Shown here: positions 26,782-35,934 of the stretch, piece after piece | Numbering within the stretch: position 1 is the first letter of the stretch | Layout of the letters: every line of letters begins with the position of its first letter | Assembly: GCF_004216715.1 (NCBI RefSeq) | Contig: NZ_SGXG01000001.1 | Span: forward strand, 2,175,001 to 2,239,000 | Origin: Cecembia calidifontis | GTDB lineage: Bacteria > Bacteroidota > Bacteroidia > Cytophagales > Cyclobacteriaceae | Reading direction: 5' to 3' | Length of the DNA: 64,000 nt | Translations under genes and position numbers: made by a program | The notes under the pieces: generated by a model | What the model saw: only the letters and a program-made list of their open reading frames with translations | The model's database searches: none | What the model was told of the DNA's origin: nothing

Positions 26782-27700
26782 AGCATTTATATTATTTATG
26801 GTGGGTATGGCAACATCCCTCCCCACTTTCGCCCAAACAAGTGATTTCAATTGGGTAGCCAAACTACAGGAAATGGACGGCAATCAGGTGACTTTACTGG
26901 TCATCCTGGCTGTAATCCTGGGCGTGATTTTATTGCTGCTCATTTTGATGATTTACCTGATGTCCTTTATGGTTTCGGTTTTCAAAAAACAAAATCCTGA
27001 ACTCGCTGCTCAACCTAGCTGGTGGGATGAGTTTAAACTGAAATACATCACGGGAAAAATGAAACCGGTAGGGGGAAAAGAAGAGAAGGATTTGATGATG
27101 GATCACTCTTACGATGGCATTGTAGAGCTGGATAACCATATGCCCCCTTGGTTAGCAAACGTGTTTTATATTACGATTGCTTTTGGGGTCATCTATTTCA
27201 CTTATTTCACTGTGCTCGGTCTGGGTAAAACCCAGATTGAGGAATATGAAGAAGAGCTCCGTATTGCCTCCATTGAAGCCGAAAAAAGATCTGCCTTGGC
27301 CTTAAGTTCCATAGATGAAAATTCGGTGGTATTTGATAACTCTACGGCTGCATTGAATTCAGGTAAAAGTATTTTTGAAGCCAACTGTGCTGCCTGCCAT
27401 GCTGCTGATGGTGGAGGAGGGGTCGGACCTAACCTCACAGATGAATATTGGATTCACGGCGGCAGTATCAATGATGTATTCAAGGTGGTGAAATATGGTG
27501 TGGTAGCTAAGGGGATGATTCCTTGGCAGGACCAATTGAGTCCTGAAGAAATGCAAAATGTTTCCAGCTACATCCTGACTTTGGTAGGCACATCTCCTGC
27601 CAATCCAAAAGCACCGGAGGGTGAAAAATATGAGCCTGTTGCAGAGGAACCTTCAGAAGCTACAGCTGAAGCGGATCCTGAGGCAGAAAATGCGGATTGA
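26768..27700 (+). CDS. ccoP: cbb3 oxidase subunit III (CcoP), mono-heme form
   Basis: 310 aa with ATG at 26768 (the frame extends to 26741). It has a signal peptide ending TFAQ, a membrane helix near residues 40-65, the CcoP N-terminal domain (DGIVELDNHMPPWL) and a second helix. The single cytochrome c domain has CAACHAADGGGGVGPNL. Classical CcoP has two CxxCH motifs; only one is present here. The tail is Pro/Glu/Ala-rich and acidic. It passes electrons to the CcoNO core. Confidence 0.93.
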   Translation: MKKFKAFILFMVGMATSLPTFAQTSDFNWVAKLQEMDGNQVTLLVILAVILGVILLLLILMIYLMSFMVSVFKKQNPELAAQPSWWDEFKLKYITGKMKPVGGKEEKDLMMDHSYDGIVELDNHMPPWLANVFYITIAFGVIYFTYFTVLGLGKTQIEEYEEELRIASIEAEKRSALALSSIDENSVVFDNSTAALNSGKSIFEANCAACHAADGGGGVGPNLTDEYWIHGGSINDVFKVVKYGVVAKGMIPWQDQLSPEEMQNVSSYILTLVGTSPANPKAPEGEKYEPVAEEPSEATAEADPEAENAD

Positions 27701-27714
27701 ATTACATTTCCATT

Positions 27715-27742
27715 ATCAGGGGGGTATGGAAGCTCCCCTGAT
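27715..27742 (+). other. Intercistronic hairpin between ccoP and ccoG
   Basis: 8-bp stem ATCAGGGG / CCCCTGAT with a 12-base loop, in the 56-base gap. There is no good T tract, so it is more likely an mRNA-stability or partial attenuation element than a full terminator. Confidence 0.5.
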
Positions 27743-27756
27743 TTAATTTCTAAAAA

Positions 27757-29172
27757 ATGAGTTCCAAAAACCCCCATCTAGATCCGGAAAAGTTCCGAGA
27801 TTCACTGGCTACGGTCAGGGAGGATGGAAAACGAAATTGGATTTACCCCAAAAAGGTAAGTGGAAAGTTCTACCGTTGGAGGACCTATCTTTCCTGGGTC
27901 CTGCTGGCAATACTTTTCATTGGCCCATTTATTAAAGTGGGAGGCAGGCCCTACATGTTGTTCAATATTTTTGAACGAAAGTTTATCATATTTGGTGCAG
28001 CATTTTGGCCACAGGATACCCATTTGCTGATTTTTTTATTGCTCATTTTTTTTGTTTTCGTCATTCTCTTTACTGCCGTCTTTGGACGGGTGTTTTGTGG
28101 ATGGGCATGTCCCCAAACTTTGTTTATGGAAATGGTTTTCCGAAAAATCGAATACTGGATTGAAGGTGATGCCAACCAACAAAGGAAACTGGATGCCATG
28201 CCCTGGAATGCAGAAAAGATCTGGAAGAAAGGATTGAAAATGTTCATTTTTGTCCTGATTTCCCTGCTCATATCCCATACGGTGATGGCTTATCTGATCG
28301 GGATTGATCAGGTAAAAGAGATCGTGAGCCAGCCACCCTCAGAACATATGGCAGGATTTATTGGGCTGATGGCCTTTACGGGGATTTTTCTTTTCATTTT
28401 CTCCTGGTTTAGGGAGCAGGCATGTATCGTAGTTTGTCCCTATGGAAGACTTCAAGGAGTATTGCTGGATGCCAATTCCATCAATGTGACTTATGACCAT
28501 GTAAGGGGAGAACCCAGAGCACCTATCAGAAAAAATCAGGTGGAAGAAAGCCCCAAAGGAGATTGCATTGACTGTGGTCTGTGCATACAGGTCTGTCCTA
28601 CCGGAATAGATATCCGAAATGGGGTTCAGATGGAATGTGTCAACTGTACCGCCTGCATCGATGTGTGCGATGAAGTGATGGATAAAGTGGAGCGTCCCCG
28701 CGGGCTTATCCGCTATGCCTCCGACAATAGTGTGTTGCAGAGAACCCAAAAACTTATTACCGGAAGAGTAAAGCTCTATTCCTTCCTGTTATTGATTTTG
28801 GTTGGGGCTTTTGTAACCTTACTTGCCACTCGAGATGATCTGGGAGCTACGGTGACCAGGTTCAGGGGGATGACTTATCAGGCAAGAGAAACAGGGGATA
28901 TCAGCAACCTGTACGAGGTAACCTTTATCAACAAGACTTTTGATCCCCAAACAGTAAGCCTCATTCCTCAGGATGAAAAATATACTGTGGAAGTGGTAGG
29001 GGACCAAAATTGGACCTTGGAAGGTCAATCCAAATTTGAAGGAAGGTTCTTTATCGTGACAGAAGCCGGTAAAATAAAAAGCAACCAGGAAAACATTACT
29101 TTATTGTTAACCCAAAACGGGAAAGTGATTGATAAGATCAAAACCAGTTTTGTAGGTCCAATTGCCAAATAA
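27757..29172 (+). CDS. ccoG: CcoG, cbb3 oxidase accessory Fe-S protein
   Basis: 471 aa. Several membrane helices, the conserved FCGWACPQTLFMEMVFRKIE motif, two [4Fe-4S] sites (CIDCGLCIQVCP and CVNCTACIDVC) and a C-terminal Ig-like periplasmic domain. CcoG proteins act as membrane cupric reductases that deliver Cu(I) for cbb3 assembly. The gene is followed after 31 bases by ccoH. Confidence 0.94.
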   Translation: MSSKNPHLDPEKFRDSLATVREDGKRNWIYPKKVSGKFYRWRTYLSWVLLAILFIGPFIKVGGRPYMLFNIFERKFIIFGAAFWPQDTHLLIFLLLIFFVFVILFTAVFGRVFCGWACPQTLFMEMVFRKIEYWIEGDANQQRKLDAMPWNAEKIWKKGLKMFIFVLISLLISHTVMAYLIGIDQVKEIVSQPPSEHMAGFIGLMAFTGIFLFIFSWFREQACIVVCPYGRLQGVLLDANSINVTYDHVRGEPRAPIRKNQVEESPKGDCIDCGLCIQVCPTGIDIRNGVQMECVNCTACIDVCDEVMDKVERPRGLIRYASDNSVLQRTQKLITGRVKLYSFLLLILVGAFVTLLATRDDLGATVTRFRGMTYQARETGDISNLYEVTFINKTFDPQTVSLIPQDEKYTVEVVGDQNWTLEGQSKFEGRFFIVTEAGKIKSNQENITLLLTQNGKVIDKIKTSFVGPIAK

Positions 29173-29203
29173 TCAAATCGACAAACCAATAAAGAAAAAT
29201 AAT

Positions 29204-29629
29204 ATGGATTGGGGAAAAGGAATAATACTTACACTTGCAGCTTTTGGCATTTTGATTCTGTCGATGGTGGTCATCTGTGTCAGACAGGATGACATTCACC
29301 TGGTTACCCAGAATTATTATGAGGAGGAAATCAAATACCAGGATCAAATTCAAAAAATGATCAATGCCAGCCAATTGGACCATGAGGTGCTGATCTATGA
29401 TAATCAATTGAAGATTGTTGACCTGCACCTTCCTGTAGGAGCCAAGGGCACCTTGCATTTCTTTAGGCCTTCAGATGCCAGATTGGATCAAAAAATTGAA
29501 TTTGATATTTCTGATGCTTCTGTCAATGCTGTAGATGTCAAAAGCCTGAAGCCTGGGTACTGGAGGGTAAAATTGACCTGGGTAGAAAACGGCACCGCAT
29601 ATTACCAGGAAAAGAAAATCACTATATAA
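29204..29629 (+). CDS. ccoH: FixH/CcoH-family protein
   Basis: 141 aa with ATG at 29204 (MDWGKGIILTL); an in-frame TTG at 29162 overlapping ccoG is less likely. One N-terminal membrane helix, then the FixH pattern QNYYEEEIKYQDQIQK and a beta-rich periplasmic domain ending in GYWRVKLTW. FixH is an assembly factor of cbb3 oxidase. It ends directly against the next gene. Confidence 0.9.
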   Translation: MDWGKGIILTLAAFGILILSMVVICVRQDDIHLVTQNYYEEEIKYQDQIQKMINASQLDHEVLIYDNQLKIVDLHLPVGAKGTLHFFRPSDARLDQKIEFDISDASVNAVDVKSLKPGYWRVKLTWVENGTAYYQEKKITI

Positions 29630-30334
29630 ATGATCTGGACAGCTTTCCTATTAGGGTTTTTGGGTTCCTTCCATTGTCTGGGAATGTGTGGCCCCATCGC
29701 TTTGGCAGTCTCTGCCAAAGACAGGGTTCCATTTTTGGCGAATAAGATTATTTATAATCTTGGCAGGACGTTTACTTATGCCTTATTGGGAGCATTGATA
29801 GGACTTATTGGATTAACTTTCTCCCTGGCAGGAATACAGCAATGGATCTCCATACTGATGGGAGGGTTGATTTTTTTTATGGCCTTCTTTTATAAGCAAT
29901 CCGAAAGATGGATTGCGCAAAAGGGTTTCTTTGGAGGGGTTTTTAAATTAAAAAGTGCTTTAGGTCAATTTCTGAAAAAAGGGGGTACTACCGCATTTTT
30001 TATCTCAGGTGTACTGAATGGACTTTTGCCTTGCGGTATGGTCTATATCGCTTTGATCGCATCCCTTGCACTGCAGAGTCCCCTGGAGGGAGCCTTGTAT
30101 ATGTTCTTCTTTGGCCTTGGCACCATACCCATGTTGGTAGCCGTGATGCTTACTGGAAAAATCCTTTCCATACCTATCCGCAACAAACTGACCAATGCCA
30201 TGCCATATTTAGCCATGTTTATTGGCATTCTCTTTATTGTCAGGGGTTTAGGGTTAGGAGTACATTATTTAAGTCCAAAGCTCCCTGCCGTTGAGGATGG
30301 AAAGGTAACTACTGAAATGACCGTTTGCGACTGA
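29630..30334 (+). CDS. TauE/SafE-type membrane protein of the cbb3 locus
   Basis: 234 aa with six or so membrane helices and the motif FLGSFHCLGMCGPIAL at the N-terminus plus NGLLPCGMVY in the middle. These Cys/Met-containing motifs are typical of the SafE-like proteins that end cco operons and may help copper handling; the role is inferred. Its ATG follows the ccoH stop with no gap. A shared terminator follows. Confidence 0.88.
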   Translation: MIWTAFLLGFLGSFHCLGMCGPIALAVSAKDRVPFLANKIIYNLGRTFTYALLGALIGLIGLTFSLAGIQQWISILMGGLIFFMAFFYKQSERWIAQKGFFGGVFKLKSALGQFLKKGGTTAFFISGVLNGLLPCGMVYIALIASLALQSPLEGALYMFFFGLGTIPMLVAVMLTGKILSIPIRNKLTNAMPYLAMFIGILFIVRGLGLGVHYLSPKLPAVEDGKVTTEMTVCD

Positions 30335-30361
30335 ATTCAATCTGCCAAACTTGATGAGACA

Positions 30362-30395
30362 AAAAATGCTGCCCTCACAAAAGAGCAGCATTTTT
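30362..30395. terminator. Bidirectional terminator between the cbb3 locus and hemN
   Basis: Stem AAAAATGCTGC / GCAGCATTTTT with a 12-base loop; A-runs on one side and T-runs on the other let it work on both strands. It lies between the converging SafE-type gene and hemN. Confidence 0.85.
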
Positions 30396-30444
30396 AAAAA
30401 ATGGGTTATCCGGGTTATTTCTTCAAAGGCCGGGGACATTAGGT

Positions 30445-31806
30445 TTAAATGGCTTTGCTGAATCCGAATTTCTGGCTTTCCTTTTCCTGCATTCTTTGGT
30501 CGAAGGTCATACAGATATTACGGATAAAGGGCATGCCCTCTTTTTTTATTTTAATTCCGGTAGCATCAAAATCAATAAGGCCTTCCTCTTTAAATATTTT
30601 CAGCTTGTCCCAGTTCTTTTTCCCAAGCTTGGAATAGTAACAGAAATCCCAGCGGGCTTCCTGATTGCAGATCAATTGAAGTATCAGGTTTCTGTTTTGG
30701 ATGTCTTCTGAACTCATAAGATGTCCTTTGCTGATGGCGAAATGTCCCAAGCTAATCTGCTCTTTGTAGAGGTCGATTTCCTTGGTGTTTTGTGCATAGG
30801 CATAATATACATCGGAAATGGAACTGTTGCCCAGGCCTATCAGTATTTTGGAAGGGGAGGTGGTATATCCCATGAAGTTCCTGTGCAGGGTTTTATTTTC
30901 TTTGGCCAAATAGAGTGGATCCTTAGGAAGGGCAAAATGGTCCATTCCAATTTCCAGGTATCCCATGGATTGGAGGATTTCTTTCCCTACTTCATAGAGT
31001 CTCCTCTTTTCGGCTTCATTGGGTAAATGTTGCTCAAAACTCTTCTGGGCAGGGAAGGCTGATGGAAGATGGGCATAGCTGTAAAATGCAATGCGGTCAG
31101 GTTTTAAAAGGGACACTTTTTCAAAAGTATCTTTGATGGTTTCCAGATTCTGATGGGGCAGCCCATAGATCAGGTCAAAATTGACAGAATCATAGCCGAT
31201 TTCTCTTGCCACATCTGTCGCTTCTTTTACCCTTTCGAAAGGCTGAATCCGGTGAATGGCTTTTTGTACCTCCAAATTGAAATCCTGTATGCCAAAGCTC
31301 ACCCTTCGGAAGCCCAGGTCAAAAAGGGTCTGAAGGTGTTCCCTAGTGGTATTGTTGGGGTGGCCTTCAAAACTGAATGCCGCCTCAGGCATTACCGAGG
31401 AAGTCTCCAAGATGAAATCCAGCATTTCTTTGAGGGATTGGGGAGAGAAAAAAGTCGGGGTGCCTCCTCCCAAATGGATGCCGGCCAATTTAGGCTTGGT
31501 ATCCAAAACCTTCAGGTATGCCGACCATTCATTCATAATGCTGCTGATGTAGGGAGCTTCTACCGCATGGTTTTTGGTGATCCGTTTGTTGCAGCCACAG
31601 TAGGTGCACAAGCTTTCGCAATAAGGAAGGTGGATATAGAGCGTCACTCCTTCCTTATCCCCAAAATCTTCATATGATTTTTTGACCATACTCACCCAGC
31701 CTCTTTCGCTCAGATCATCTTCCCAAAGCGGGACGGTTGGGTAAGAAGTATACCTGGGAGCAGGAACATTGTATTTTTTGATCAGATCAAGTTTGGTGGT
31801 TTCCAT
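30445..31806 (-). CDS. hemN: Oxygen-independent coproporphyrinogen III oxidase
   Basis: 453 aa radical-SAM enzyme. The [4Fe-4S] motif is PYCESLCTYCGC near residue 60, followed by GGGTP and the HemN C-terminal domain. It converts coproporphyrinogen III to protoporphyrinogen IX without O2, which supplies heme when the cbb3 oxidase is induced. Two FNR-type boxes lie 55-85 bases upstream of the ATG. It converges with the cbb3 locus. Confidence 0.95.
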   Translation of the reverse strand: METTKLDLIKKYNVPAPRYTSYPTVPLWEDDLSERGWVSMVKKSYEDFGDKEGVTLYIHLPYCESLCTYCGCNKRITKNHAVEAPYISSIMNEWSAYLKVLDTKPKLAGIHLGGGTPTFFSPQSLKEMLDFILETSSVMPEAAFSFEGHPNNTTREHLQTLFDLGFRRVSFGIQDFNLEVQKAIHRIQPFERVKEATDVAREIGYDSVNFDLIYGLPHQNLETIKDTFEKVSLLKPDRIAFYSYAHLPSAFPAQKSFEQHLPNEAEKRRLYEVGKEILQSMGYLEIGMDHFALPKDPLYLAKENKTLHRNFMGYTTSPSKILIGLGNSSISDVYYAYAQNTKEIDLYKEQISLGHFAISKGHLMSSEDIQNRNLILQLICNQEARWDFCYYSKLGKKNWDKLKIFKEEGLIDFDATGIKIKKEGMPFIRNICMTFDQRMQEKESQKFGFSKAI

Positions 31807-31860
31807 GCTTACTCATTTTGATACAAATTTCGATGAAGCTTTTTAGGTTTTTAATGACCT

Positions 31861-31891
31861 TTGATAAGTGTCAAAACTGATAATGGTCATG
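31861..31891. promoter_or_regulatory. Tandem FNR/CRP-type boxes upstream of hemN
   Basis: TTGAT-AAGT-GTCAA (31861-31874) is one base from the classic FNR consensus. TGAT-AATG-GTCA (31878-31889, extending to ATG) follows closely. On the minus strand a weak GAAATTTG -7-like element lies about 30 bases closer to hemN. Confidence 0.62.
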
Positions 31892-31994
31892 TTTTTTAAG
31901 CTTTTTCATGGGATTGGCTCAATTCATTTTGGTGATTGCTTGAGGTATTTTCCAAAAAATCGATATTTTTAGAAACCTTAACCCTGAATGACCT

Positions 31995-33371
31995 ATGGAA
32001 AAACAAGCAATGGATAGATCAAGAAGAGACTTTATTTCGAAATCGGCTGCGTTGGCAGCAGGATCCGTATTTTTTACAGGAATAGCGGAGGCCTTACAGC
32101 TTCATGAGCGCCCAAATCAGAAAATGAGAATTGCTATGGTAGGATTGGGGATCAGGGGTGTGAATATGTTTGGAAGGGATGTGCAGCGGGTTTACAAGGA
32201 TCAGATAGAGTTTGTTGGTCTATGTGACCATAATGAGGGTAGATTAAAGTTTGGCCAGCAATATATCGGTGTAAATTGTCCGCTTTACACGGATCTTGAC
32301 AAGATGCTGCGGGAGCAAAAACCGGATGTGGTGATCGTCACTACCGTGGACAATACCCATCATACATTTATTATCAAGGCTTTGGAGTCCGGTATCCATG
32401 TGATCACAGAAAAACCCATGACCACAGATGAGGTGAAATGCCAGGCCATTTTGGATGCCGAGCGGAAATCCGGGAAGAAAGTAATAGTCACCTTCAATTA
32501 CCGCTATTCCCCTCATCGGCAGCGCATGTATGAAATCATCCGTAGTGGGGAAATCGGAGAGGTGACCTCTGTGGATTTCCATTGGTACCTGGACACCTCC
32601 CATGGCGCGGATTATTTCAGGAGATGGCATGCCTACAGGGAGAAAGGAGGAACTTTACTGGTTCACAAATCCACGCACCATTTTGACCTGCTCAACTGGT
32701 GGCTGGATTCTGATCCTGAAGAAGTTTTTGCCTATGGGGCTTTGGAGTTTTATGGAAAGAACGGGCCATTTAGGCATACCCACTGCCGTCCTTGTCCCCA
32801 CAAAAACAAATGTGACTTTCATTGGGATATTACCAAAAATTCCCATTTGGTAGACCTGTATGTCAACAATGAACAGTATGACGGATACTTAAGGGATGGC
32901 TGTGTTTTCAGAGAAGATATAGACATTTATGATAAAATGGCCGTTCAGATACGGTATATGAATGGAGTGCAGGTGAGTTACTCCTTGACAAGCTATTCCC
33001 CTTATGAAGGATACAGGATTGCTTTCAATGGCACCAAAGGGCGTCTGGATGCCTGGATCAAAGAAAGTCAGCCCTGGGAGGAATCTGATCAGGATGAACT
33101 CCGCCTGACAAGAAACTTTGGGACTTCGGAAATCATTATCATTCCACATGGTGGAGGGGGACACGGGGGAGGAGATACCCGTTTGAAAGATAAGCTGTTC
33201 AAAGATCCCTCGATGGCCGACCCATACAGACAATCCGCAGGAACAAGAGATGGTGCCATGTCCATCTTGGTAGGAATAGCGGCCAGGAAAAGCATAGAGA
33301 GCGGTAAGCCGATTAAAGTTGCGGATCTTACAGATATTAAGTTGGAAAAAACAGGCAGGGGAATGGTATAA
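31995..33371 (+). CDS. Gfo/Idh/MocA-family oxidoreductase, exported
   Basis: 458 aa. The N-terminus has a twin-arginine-like signal (DRSRRDFISKSAALAAGS), then the Rossmann motif VGLGIRGVNM and the family signature ITEKPMTTDE. A His-rich loop, PHGGGGHGGG, lies near residue 395, and a Cys/His cluster, HTHCRPCPHKNKCDFH, near 265 might bind a metal. Such exported enzymes act on sugars or glycosides; the substrate is unknown. No partner gene is next to it. Confidence 0.86.
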   Translation: MEKQAMDRSRRDFISKSAALAAGSVFFTGIAEALQLHERPNQKMRIAMVGLGIRGVNMFGRDVQRVYKDQIEFVGLCDHNEGRLKFGQQYIGVNCPLYTDLDKMLREQKPDVVIVTTVDNTHHTFIIKALESGIHVITEKPMTTDEVKCQAILDAERKSGKKVIVTFNYRYSPHRQRMYEIIRSGEIGEVTSVDFHWYLDTSHGADYFRRWHAYREKGGTLLVHKSTHHFDLLNWWLDSDPEEVFAYGALEFYGKNGPFRHTHCRPCPHKNKCDFHWDITKNSHLVDLYVNNEQYDGYLRDGCVFREDIDIYDKMAVQIRYMNGVQVSYSLTSYSPYEGYRIAFNGTKGRLDAWIKESQPWEESDQDELRLTRNFGTSEIIIIPHGGGGHGGGDTRLKDKLFKDPSMADPYRQSAGTRDGAMSILVGIAARKSIESGKPIKVADLTDIKLEKTGRGMV

Positions 33372-33388
33372 ACCATCCCCTGAATTTT

Positions 33389-35020
33389 TTAAGCTTCTTT
33401 GAATTCCACCCTGCTGATGATATCCATGATCAGATGCAGCATGATGGCTGTTACCAGACCCATGCCAATGCACATGCCCAAAAGGCCATAGACAAATTGC
33501 TTACTGATTATGAAGGCGAATACTCCTGACAAGAAAGAGGGAATGATTCCGAAAAAGAAAACACCGGAGATGATCAAAGGCTTGATCAATTTCCTGTCCC
33601 AGGACTCTTCAAAGCCCACATTCGTAACCAGGGCAATCCCAAATCCAGTGAGGTAGTACAATAAAAGCAGCAAAGGGAAAACCAAGATTAAGCCCCAATG
33701 GAGTTCGGCGATAAATACGGCAGGAACTATGGTCAGCAAGCCCAAAACGAGCGTTTGATACATATCGAGTTTGATCAAATTCCAGAATTTACTCGTCCAG
33801 GAAGCCGGGATAAGAATAAAAAAGGGCTTTTTCATATCACCCAAATTGGTTTTTCCGAGTCCGCCTATAAAATATATACTTACTAAAAAAACCAGATAAC
33901 CGTAGAGGACCTTATGGGTCAAGAGGTCAAATCTTGAAAGCAGGGCCAATACCAAAGCAATCCCTGCAAAAATAAAGGTGTACAAACCTGCCAATGGATG
34001 GAAATCCAGTCGCGATCCATTGACATAATTTCTCCAATACAATGCCACTGCACCCTGTCCGAAGTTAGAGACTTCCAGTTTCTTTTTGGTATTCAGTCCA
34101 TAGGTAGCTTCTGATACTTCCTGACTTTTTACTTTTTCCTTGTTTTCTTCCTTGGACCTGGTGCTTTCAAGCACATCCTCATAAAATTGCCCGGAATGTA
34201 AGATTACCTGATTGATAAGCAGAATGCTCAATAGCACATAAGCCATGGAAAAACCTGCTAATTTCAGGAGGTCCCCATTTTCCAAAAACAGCACCATTGC
34301 CCTGCTCCAACCCACCAAGGGAAAGAAGTCAAACCAAGGGGAACCTACCCAAGCGAACATTCCTTCCCAGAATTTTTCGCCACGTAAACCGGGAATCAAA
34401 ATCATGGCCGCAAGCAATATGGAAAAGAAGACCAAGATTTTTTTGACAAGGGGATAAATATGGTACTTGGTATTGAGGGTATAAAGCAAAAATTTGATCG
34501 GGGAAATGATAAAGATGAATAAACCTATACCCAATGCCATGGCCAAAACTTTCATAGCGTTCAGCTGCAGGTATTCATTGACAGAAGCGGTGATATATAC
34601 CATAAAAATAGCTGAGCCTCCCAATGCCGGGATCAGGCTTCTGAGCATGTAATACAACAGGATATTGGCAGGGGCTACTGGAGATGTAAACAGTAGATTG
34701 ACATCTGCCATGCTGAAAAAGCTGATATTTTTCTTGGTGGCCTTGAACAATTGGAACATCAGGATTACCAAGGCTACCAAGGTGATCCCGCCTCGGATGC
34801 TGAAAAGCTCTACAGCAATTTCTGTAAGGATATTGGAAACTTCTTCAATATCATCCGAACTGTTGTTTTGACTGCTTTCAAAACCTTTGGTATAGAAAAA
34901 ACCGATATAGCCTATCACAAAGAGATAGGGCAGTAGCCTTGCCGGATTTTTGAAAAGTAGCTTGATATTGTTCACCAGGATAAAAATATCCTTTCGGAGC
35001 AAAAGTCTGAACTCATTCAT
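33389..35020 (-). CDS. ABC exporter permease
   Basis: 543 aa membrane protein with about a dozen helices in two sets, separated by a charged cytoplasmic loop (SKEENKEKVKSQE). It overlaps the ATPase gene upstream by 8 bases, so the two form one transporter. I recognise the general putative-ABC-exporter type of Bacteroidota/Firmicutes but not the cargo. Confidence 0.78.
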   Translation of the reverse strand: MNEFRLLLRKDIFILVNNIKLLFKNPARLLPYLFVIGYIGFFYTKGFESSQNNSSDDIEEVSNILTEIAVELFSIRGGITLVALVILMFQLFKATKKNISFFSMADVNLLFTSPVAPANILLYYMLRSLIPALGGSAIFMVYITASVNEYLQLNAMKVLAMALGIGLFIFIISPIKFLLYTLNTKYHIYPLVKKILVFFSILLAAMILIPGLRGEKFWEGMFAWVGSPWFDFFPLVGWSRAMVLFLENGDLLKLAGFSMAYVLLSILLINQVILHSGQFYEDVLESTRSKEENKEKVKSQEVSEATYGLNTKKKLEVSNFGQGAVALYWRNYVNGSRLDFHPLAGLYTFIFAGIALVLALLSRFDLLTHKVLYGYLVFLVSIYFIGGLGKTNLGDMKKPFFILIPASWTSKFWNLIKLDMYQTLVLGLLTIVPAVFIAELHWGLILVFPLLLLLYYLTGFGIALVTNVGFEESWDRKLIKPLIISGVFFFGIIPSFLSGVFAFIISKQFVYGLLGMCIGMGLVTAIMLHLIMDIISRVEFKEA

Positions 35021-35729
35021 CTTTGGTCAATTCTAAAAATAAGTCCTCTAAACTGGAATCATTACTTTCGCTGAAGGTAGCTTTTAAATTGGCCAGGGTG
35101 TCATTGCCGATAATATTGCCGTCCTTCATGATCATGATACGATCCGCAATGGTCTCTACGCTATCAATAAGGTGGGTGCTGACCAATATTGTTTTTCCAT
35201 TTTCCTTCAACTCTTTGAAGATTCTTTTGGTGTTCTTGATAGCTTTTGGATCAAGTCCGATCATGGGTTCGTCAAAAAATAAAAGCTCAGGATCAGGCAA
35301 TAATGCACAACAGATAGATACTTTTTGGCGCATACCTTTGGAAAGGTCCCTGCCCAACTTGTCCTGCTTGTCTGTCAATTCATAAATTTCCATCCATTCT
35401 TCAGCTTTCCTTTTCCAGTCTTCGACTGCATATGCCTGAGCAATGAACTGCATGTGTTCCTTCACGGTGAGAAGGTCATACACGTGTGGTGTTTCCGGGA
35501 TGTAAGAGAACATTTTTTTGGCAGGAACGGAAAGGTGGTCATAACCACCTATGCGGATACTTCCTGCTGTTTTTCTCAATAAACCTACAATACACTTCAT
35601 CGTGGTGCTTTTCCCTGCTCCGTTGGGTCCAAGAAGTCCGACAACTTCCCCTCCCTGTAATGAAAAACTGATGTCATTGACGGCATTCTGTTTGCCGTAT
35701 CTTTTGACCAAACCTTCTACTTCTAACAT
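35013..35729 (-). CDS. ABC transporter ATP-binding protein
   Basis: 238 aa. Walker A GPNGAGKST near residue 35, signature LSKGMRQKV, Walker B ELLFFDEPMIGLDP and the switch His in VSTHLID. Subfamily of bacterial multidrug/Na+/lantibiotic exporters with a short C-terminal tail. Pairs with the permease it overlaps. Confidence 0.92.
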   Translation of the reverse strand: MLEVEGLVKRYGKQNAVNDISFSLQGGEVVGLLGPNGAGKSTTMKCIVGLLRKTAGSIRIGGYDHLSVPAKKMFSYIPETPHVYDLLTVKEHMQFIAQAYAVEDWKRKAEEWMEIYELTDKQDKLGRDLSKGMRQKVSICCALLPDPELLFFDEPMIGLDPKAIKNTKRIFKELKENGKTILVSTHLIDSVETIADRIMIMKDGNIIGNDTLANLKATFSESNDSSLEDLFLELTKDE

Positions 35730-35878
35730 GGACGATGTAAAAATTTAAATACCCCTATTAAACTTTCCTCTTGGCATTTAAGTTGCGAGAAGGCAAAAAT
35801 ATTGGAGATAAATTTTAGTGGTGTTCTTTTTTAAAAGAATTTCCTATATTCAAGTCATAAATGCAACACTAAGGGTTT

Positions 35879-35906
35879 AAGGGAAGGAACCTGGGTTCCT
35901 TCCCTT
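35879..35906 (+). other. Strong hairpin inside the IS30 leader
   Basis: 13-bp perfect stem AAGGGAAGGAACC / GGTTCCTTCCCTT with a 2-base loop, between the left inverted repeat and the transposase start. It may stop or mask read-through transcripts; a TAATTTTG -7-like element follows at 35920, only 7 bases before the ATG. Confidence 0.7.
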
Positions 35907-35934
35907 AGGCTGAAAATATTAATTTTGTGTTGTC

